A DNA stretch of 64,000 nt, taken from assembly GCA_963576725.1 (NCBI GenBank), contig OY755247.1, positions 16,866,526-16,930,525 of the forward strand. The letters are read 5' to 3'. Below are positions 59,426-64,000 of this stretch, piece by piece. The first letter of the stretch is position 1. Every line of letters starts with the position of its first letter. The stretch comes from Azorinus chamasolen. Taxonomy: Eukaryota; Mollusca; Bivalvia; Cardiida; Solecurtidae. The translations under genes and the position numbers were made by a program. Under the pieces are notes generated by a model. That model did not search any database, was not told the origin of the DNA, and saw only the letters and a list, made by a program, of their open reading frames with translations.

Positions 59426-59821
59426 GGACTCTCTGGCTTCAGTAAATGCTGTTCTATACTTTCAATAATAGGAATATTCTTGTTCTTGACTGCAATCAGA
59501 GATCCCTATTAAAACACAATACAAATCAATATCTACCAATAAAGTCAATTTTTGACTGCTCTTTATATCATAAAATTCTATACGAAACTTGATACCTTTA
59601 AATCTTCCTCTATTTGTATTCAAAAATCAAGTATGTTCAATACAGCATTATCATTTTCAACGCAAGTAAGACCTGATATGAATTCTCTCCCTTGATCTGA
59701 CAGGTCTGCATGAATCACCTCCCTTGATTACATTTTAACTTGAATTATCACTGAATGTGATAAATAATACACAACAAGGCTTGTCAGAGTTGATGATATT
59801 TTGAATAATCAAGGGGTTATA
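59426..59821. other. unique sequence
   Basis: No arms; the 67-codon minus ORF overlaps an E element. Confidence 0.4.
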
Positions 59822-60002
59822 CTGAGCAACAGATAAATGTGCGTACTCAAATTCTAAAATCATCATTTCTCCACTAAACCCTATGTTGTGACCACTCTTT
59901 AGAATCGTCTCGAAGAGACGATTATAAAGAGTGGTCACAACATAGTGTTTGGTGGAGAAATAAAGAAGTTATCTAATTTACGCATCTTATCTGGACCACT
60001 GA
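59822..60002. mobile_element. E hairpin element, complete
   Basis: TGAGCAACAGATAAATGTGC to ATCTGGACCACTGAG with a long near-perfect hairpin around CGTCTCGAAGAGACG. Confidence 0.9.
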
Positions 60003-60003
60003 G

Positions 60004-60112
60004 TATTTGCAGTTATTCTTAAGAGTAATTCCAACATAAAGTTTGGTGGAGAAATACAGAAGTTATTCTTGAAAATGTTTTAATTCACGCATCTTAACTG
60101 CACCGCTAGTCA
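60004..60112. mobile_element. E right half in tandem
   Basis: TTCTTAAGAGTAATTCCAAC, AAGTTTGGTGGAGAAATACA, TTTTAATTCACGCATCTTAA. Follows the complete E directly. Confidence 0.7.
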
Positions 60113-60116
60113 TAAC

Positions 60117-60367
60117 TACAGTAGAACGCCTCTATTGCAACCAGTTAATAAATAAACATGGATGTCTTTATAAGCAGGTGGTTGCTTAATGCAGGACAAA
60201 AGTAATGCAGAAAGCTCCTCTAGGAGCTTTCTACATTACTTTTGTCCTGTGGTTGCTTAATGCAGGAGCTTTCTGCATTACTATTGTCCTGCATTAAGCT
60301 ACCACCTGCATATAGTACCCAGAATTATACCTCTTTTAGTTGGTCGCATTAGTGGGGTTTTACTGTA
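60117..60367. mobile_element. D element with a double centre
   Basis: TACAGTAGAACGCCTCTATT to GTGGGGTTTTACTGTA. After the first hairpin (AGCTCCTCTAGGAGCT, TTTGTCCTG) a second piece GTGGTTGCTTAATGCAGG, AGCTTTCTGCATTACTATTG follows, a partial copy of both arms. Confidence 0.88.
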
Positions 60368-60423
60368 TGTGAAATATCATCTGACCACAGTCTTTCAAAG
60401 TTATGTTTATATCCTCTTAATAA

Positions 60424-60765
60424 TGAAGCTTCAAAAGAGTGGTTATAACACTGGATTAACCTTTTCCATCATGTAAACGCCTTTTCACGCATTTGCAAAC
60501 AGAGTAGACCTATATCAGGCAGTCTCTATAGGAGCCGTCTGATGAGGGTCTGTTTCTGTTTGCTTTTGACATGATATATATTTAATTCTACAGTCTTTGT
60601 CAAAGTAAAATATTCCCTTGAAAAGTTTAGATTATGAAAATTGAGCTAATAAATATAATTGTCATCATTACTTCTTACATGAATATTCATTGAATAAACA
60701 GTCAAGTGGAGAAATAAAGAAGCTATTCAGAAAAATATTTTAATTTATGTATCTTTGTATATATA
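60424..60765. mobile_element. E right half interrupted by B3
   Basis: AAGCTTCAAAAGAGTGGTTA, TAACACTGGATTAA, then B3, then TCAAGTGGAGAAATAAAGAA and AAAATATTTTAATTTATGTA. Confidence 0.75.
60456..60705 (+). mobile_element. B3 TTAA element nested in E
   Basis: TTAACCTTTTCCATCATGTA to CATTGAATAAACAGTCAA, 250 bp. Core TATCAGGCAGTCTCTATAGG, AGCCGTCTGATGAGGG. Flanks TTAA and TCAA. Confidence 0.82.
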
Positions 60766-60848
60766 CAAAGTTATTTTTCTGCATACCCTACAGATTTTCT
60801 CACAATGTATCAGTGTTTTACATAAATATTTGTGACCTACTTAATTTC

Positions 60849-60930
60849 TTAACCCTTTCCATCATATAAACACATTTTTATGCATTTGAAAACAGAGTAG
60901 ACCCAGATCAGATCAGATGGCTCCTCTTGG
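60849..60930 (+). mobile_element. B left half ending at the hairpin centre
   Basis: TTAACCCTTTCCATCATATA, AACAGAGTAGACCCAGATCA (GATCA repeated), GATGGCTCCTCTTGG, then unrelated. Second case of a stop on the dyad. Confidence 0.75.
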
Positions 60931-60959
60931 CAAAGTGTCATGCCACAACCTTCTGAGAA

Positions 60960-61048
60960 ACTTTTGACAAAGTGTCTAACAAGTTATATTATGTTGAGAC
61001 ACACAGTTAGTAGGCATCTTATCTGGATTCAAGCTGTTTGCAAATGTA
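60960..61048. mobile_element. F-type fragment
   Basis: CTTTTGACAAAGTGTCTAAC, CATCTTATCTGGATTCAAGC, TGTTTGCAAATG. Confidence 0.4.
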
Positions 61049-61054
61049 TAAGGT

Positions 61055-61256
61055 TTAACCCTTTCCTCCATAAATACACATTTCAGTCACTTTTTGAAAC
61101 CATTGTGATAAATAGAGCATTTGCTCCTAAGGAGCAAATGCTCTATTTATCACAATGGTTTCACTAAAAATTTCATTTTCTCTAATTTATGTTCCTTTTC
61201 GGTAGATTTATTCAAAGAGGTAGGATCTAAAAGTAGCCTATGAGGGAAAGGGTTAA
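61055..61256 (+). mobile_element. A TTAA element, short left arm
   Basis: TTAACCCTTTCCTCCATAAA to GAGGGAAAGGGTTAA. Centre GCTCCTAAGGAGC. Confidence 0.88.
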
Positions 61257-61484
61257 TACTTTTCCTGTTCAATATTGTGGTAATAAATTACTACATCATG
61301 AATATCTAGTAGCTGAATTTTTATAACATAAACCTTTCAAGTATTGTTTTTGCTTTGACAGAAACTGTAGAATCAGATCTATATCAATGTCAAAAGCAAA
61401 CAAAGCAGACTCCTATAGGAGCCGTCTGATCTTGGTCTACTCTGTTTGCAAATACGTGAAAAGGCATTTATATGGAAACGTTAA
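61253..61484 (-). mobile_element. B3 TTAA element
   Basis: TTAATACTTTTCCTGTTCAA, core AAAGCAGACTCCTATAGGAG, CCGTCTGATCTTGGTCTACT (first arm cut), end ATGGAAACGTTAA. Confidence 0.8.
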
Positions 61485-61546
61485 ATACTTTTTTCAGTTT
61501 TCAATAAATCTCTTATCAGTTTTTGCGGGTGAAACATGTTACCTAT

Positions 61547-61767
61547 TTAACCCTTACTGTGCGGGATACGAGTCACTAATGTATTTTGCAAACAGTGTAG
61601 ACCCTGATGAGAGGGCTCCTATAGGAGCCCTCTCATCAGGGTCTGGCCCTGATTGTCATGCTACACTTTTCTTTAGAAAAATCCCTTAATATTCACTTCA
61701 AGCTTGACTGACTTGTTCGAATTTTGGAATATTCCATTTGAACATTCAGCGTAGTAGTAAGGTTTAA
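61547..61767 (-). mobile_element. C TTAA element
   Basis: TTAACCCTTACTGTGCGGGA to GTAGTAGTAAGGTTTAA, core GAGGGCTCCTATAGGAGCCC (GCTCCTATAGGAGC at 61615-61628). Shows the common dyad inside a C-type element. Confidence 0.9.
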
Positions 61768-62011
61768 ACATTGAAGGTGCTGCATGCTAAATGTTTTAGA
61801 ATAATAATTTGTAAACATTTTTCACCGACCACTTCCGAAATGACTAATGTAATTTTCCCTTCAGAATAGACCTGTCTAATTTGATCAACAGTCGCCCTAA
61901 GAGATCTACTTTCTGACTAATATAATCTAAATGCTACTACATGTCTCAGACTAATCAAAGTACTGATAGTACTGAAGGGATCTGTGTTTTTGGAAAGAAA
62001 ACGTGTGTTAT
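61768..62011. other. unique sequence
   Basis: Nothing recognised. Confidence 0.35.
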
Positions 62012-62206
62012 TCAGTAGAACCTCTCTAAACCGGACGAATATAAACATTATGACTGGGCATTAAAGACTGCTGTATGCTGACCAACTATACAAAAAGCTC
62101 CGGCAGAAGTTTCCGTATCGCTGTCAGCCTGCATCAAGCAGCCACCTGTTTTGAATCCTCGAAAATAATGTTTATTTTCTGTTCGGTCTAGAGAGATTCT
62201 ACTGTA
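62012..62206. mobile_element. D3 element, old copy
   Basis: CAGTAGAACCTCTCTAAACC to AGAGAGATTCTACTGTA. Arms decayed (AAAAAGCTCCGGCAGAAGTT, CATCAAGCAGCCACCTGTT). Confidence 0.75.
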
Positions 62207-62667
62207 TTTGGGTGTTTGTTTGCGAGTTATTTTTTATGTTCCCAGATGCTGAAATCTTATCTGGTGGTAGCTGGCATTTTGCATGTTTTATGTAAATATT
62301 TCAAACCCAATTTCCAAATTTGAAGTATAATTTAGTAAAGGTACAAGTTGAACAGTGTCAAGAAATCTTGATCTTCTGAAAACATTATATATAAATATAT
62401 TTATATAAATGTATACAAAAATAAGTTTAAAATTAATTAAATATTGGAACCTCGCAAACAATTCATGTAGATAATCAAGAATGGTTGTATAGTTTTACAA
62501 TCTATAATGGCAATCACCTGAAATTGTTAACAGATTTTGAAATGGGAGAAAAAAAGAGTAAATGTATTTATGATGAAAATTTTATTGTAGACAATGTCAA
62601 GAAAAAGTATAAAACAGCAAATAAACATATGTTGCAAGTAAAGCATCTGTTTGAAAGTAATTAAACC
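62207..62667. other. unique AT-rich sequence
   Basis: An AT run with TATATAAATATATTTATATA at 62386-62407. No exon seen. Confidence 0.4.
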
Positions 62668-64000
62668 AGAGCACAAGCGGGTGCCAACGCTTATCTGTTC
62701 CATAACCCTGTAAAGACAAACTGAATGAACTTCAAAATAAACTCAGCTTCAAATTTTGTTGCTTAAAACATTTGTATTAAGTTTCATTTATATCATTTTA
62801 ATATTTTTCCCAGAAAACCACAGACAAACTAAAAGTTGACCGACTAACAAAGCAATGAACACACGAAGTTCAAGGACCATAACTTTTGAATAAAATGACA
62901 TATCAAAATCCCCGTAATATATGTGAAAATTCATATTAAGGTTTAACCATGTAAAAAAATTGAAGTAAATATCATTTCAAATGAAAAAGTTATGGCCATC
63001 CTCATATTTGCATAGATTTGCATTATTTTTTTAAGTGCAAGGGCCATAACTCCGAAACATCAAATCAAATGATCTTCAGAATCAACTTAGCTTCAGGTCT
63101 TGATGCATTAAACATGTTTATGAAGTTTCATTAATATCTGTCAAACAGTTTTGCCAGAAAACAGTGGACAAATTATTTGCATATATTTGCATTTTTTTTA
63201 AGTAAAAGGGCAATAACTCCGAAACAACATATCAAATAAACCTCAAAATCGACTCAGCATCAGATCATGATATATTAAACATTTTTGTGAAGTTTCATCA
63301 ATATCTCTCAAACAGTTTCCCAGAAAACAGCCGACAAACTATTTGCATTATCTTTTAAGGACAAGGGCCATAACTCTGAAACGAAAATTCAAATGATCCT
63401 CAGAATCAATTCAGTTTCAGATCCTGATGCATTAAATATTTGTGTGAAGTTTCATTAATATCTCTCAAATAGTTTTCCCAGAAAACGGCGGACAAACTAT
63501 TTGCATATTTTTTAAGGACAAGGGCCATCACTCCGAAACGACAAATAAAATGAACCTCAGAATCAACTCAGCTTCAGATCTTGATGCATTTAACATTTGT
63601 GTGAAGTTTCATTAATATATGTCAAATAGTTTTCCCAGAAAACAGCGGACAAACTATTTGCATTATTTTTTAAGTAAAAGGGCCATAACTCCGAAACAAC
63701 AAATCAAATGAACCTCAGAATCAACTCAGCTTCAGATCTTGATGCATTAAACATTTGTGTGAAGTTTCATTAATATCTCTCAAATAGTTTTCCCAGAAAA
63801 CAACGGACAAACTATTTGCATATTTTTTTAAGGACAAGGGCCATAACTCTGAAATGAAAAATCAAATGAACCTCAGAATCAACTCAGCTTCAGATCTTGA
63901 TGCATTAAACATTTGTGTGAAGTTTCATTAATATCTGTCAAATAGTTTTCCCAGAACACAGCAGACAAACTTTTTTTTAATGTATTTGCATTATTTTTTA
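62668..64000 (+). mobile_element. Pearl/HINE-like element with ~157 bp tandem core, cut by the window end
   Basis: Starts CAGAGCACAAGCGGGTGCCA, ACGCTTATCTGT, as at 42345. About eight tandem units follow, each with GGGCCATAACTCCGAAAC, AACCTCAGAATCAACTCAGC and TTTCATTAATATCTCTCAAA. Clear unit starts lie near 63039, 63207, 63360, 63518, 63677 and 63834. The first two or three units (from ~62700) are worn, the later ones alike. The 3-prime end lies outside. Confidence 0.8.

Overview
The window looks like a non-coding stretch of a metazoan nuclear genome, most likely a bivalve mollusc. It is AT-rich, has no operons or long ORFs, and is crowded with short palindromic transposon relatives. It also carries ~150 bp tandem blocks (an AGGTCA-rich type and a 'GGGCCATAACTCCGAAAC' type) of the kind I associate with bivalve and gastropod genomes. 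The species cannot be named from the sequence alone.

Only two coding segments are convincing, both minus-strand exons with good splice sites and matching phase: a 301 bp exon (35649-35949) and a 57 bp exon (2266-2322). Joined in phase 0 they read ...LLRILNRLPVRDE / AEILQTAQALSYTTAKDDE. This resembles the stretch after the REJ region in polycystin-1-like (PKD1/PKD1L) receptors; that identity is from memory of the family. If the exons are consecutive, about 33.3 kb of the window is one intron, and at least the part just upstream of 35.95 kb is the preceding intron.

Nearly everything else is small hairpin elements (150-260 bp). Families named here: A (TTAA ends, centre GCATTTGCTCC/GGAGCAAATGC); B, B2 and B3 (TTAA ends, arms AAACAGAGTAGACCCAGATC; B ends in GAACAGGGAAAGGG with CAGTAGGTATTG, B2 ends in ATGAATATTCATGGAGT, B3 in AATATTGAACAGGG); C (ends GTGCGGGACACGAGTCAC and GCTGAATTTTCAAATGG); H (AATGCTGAATTTTCAAAG); G (TTAACCCTTCGCTTGCT); J and I (single TTAA-ended copies); F and F2 (core AAACAGTTTGGATCCAGATG); D (TA target, CAGTARAACC ends, arms GCAGGTGGTAGCTTAATGC, with subtypes D2 and D3); E (ends CAGAGCTACAGATAAAGG, arms TTCTCCACCAAACCCTAT); and K (long hairpin with CCAAT boxes). 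Nested insertions show TTAA target duplication for A and B types (piggyBac-like MITEs) and TA for D (Tc1/mariner-pogo-like). No transposase is present.

The layout is a near-continuous mosaic. Many TTAA elements lie back to back sharing one TTAA. A and B sit inside D and E, and D sits inside B. Some copies are broken or swapped exactly at the hairpin centre. Four longer arrays resemble non-autonomous Helentron/Pearl elements (8091-9584, 23060-23303, 27580-28328, 62668-64000), with a fifth fragment at 42345-42785. Plain satellites occur at 1620-1893 (17/22 bp), 9989-10763 (49 bp), 16252-17092 (29 bp), 49773-49858 (30 bp) and 50472-50703 (GA/GAAA).

The most interesting signal is modularity. Families with different ends and target sites (A, B, C, D) share the same 14 bp central dyad GCTCCTATAGGAGC. 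Families B, C, F, G and H share arms with a conserved single mismatch (CCAGAT against CCTGAT), which gives each hairpin a direction. Chimeric elements exchange halves at that centre.
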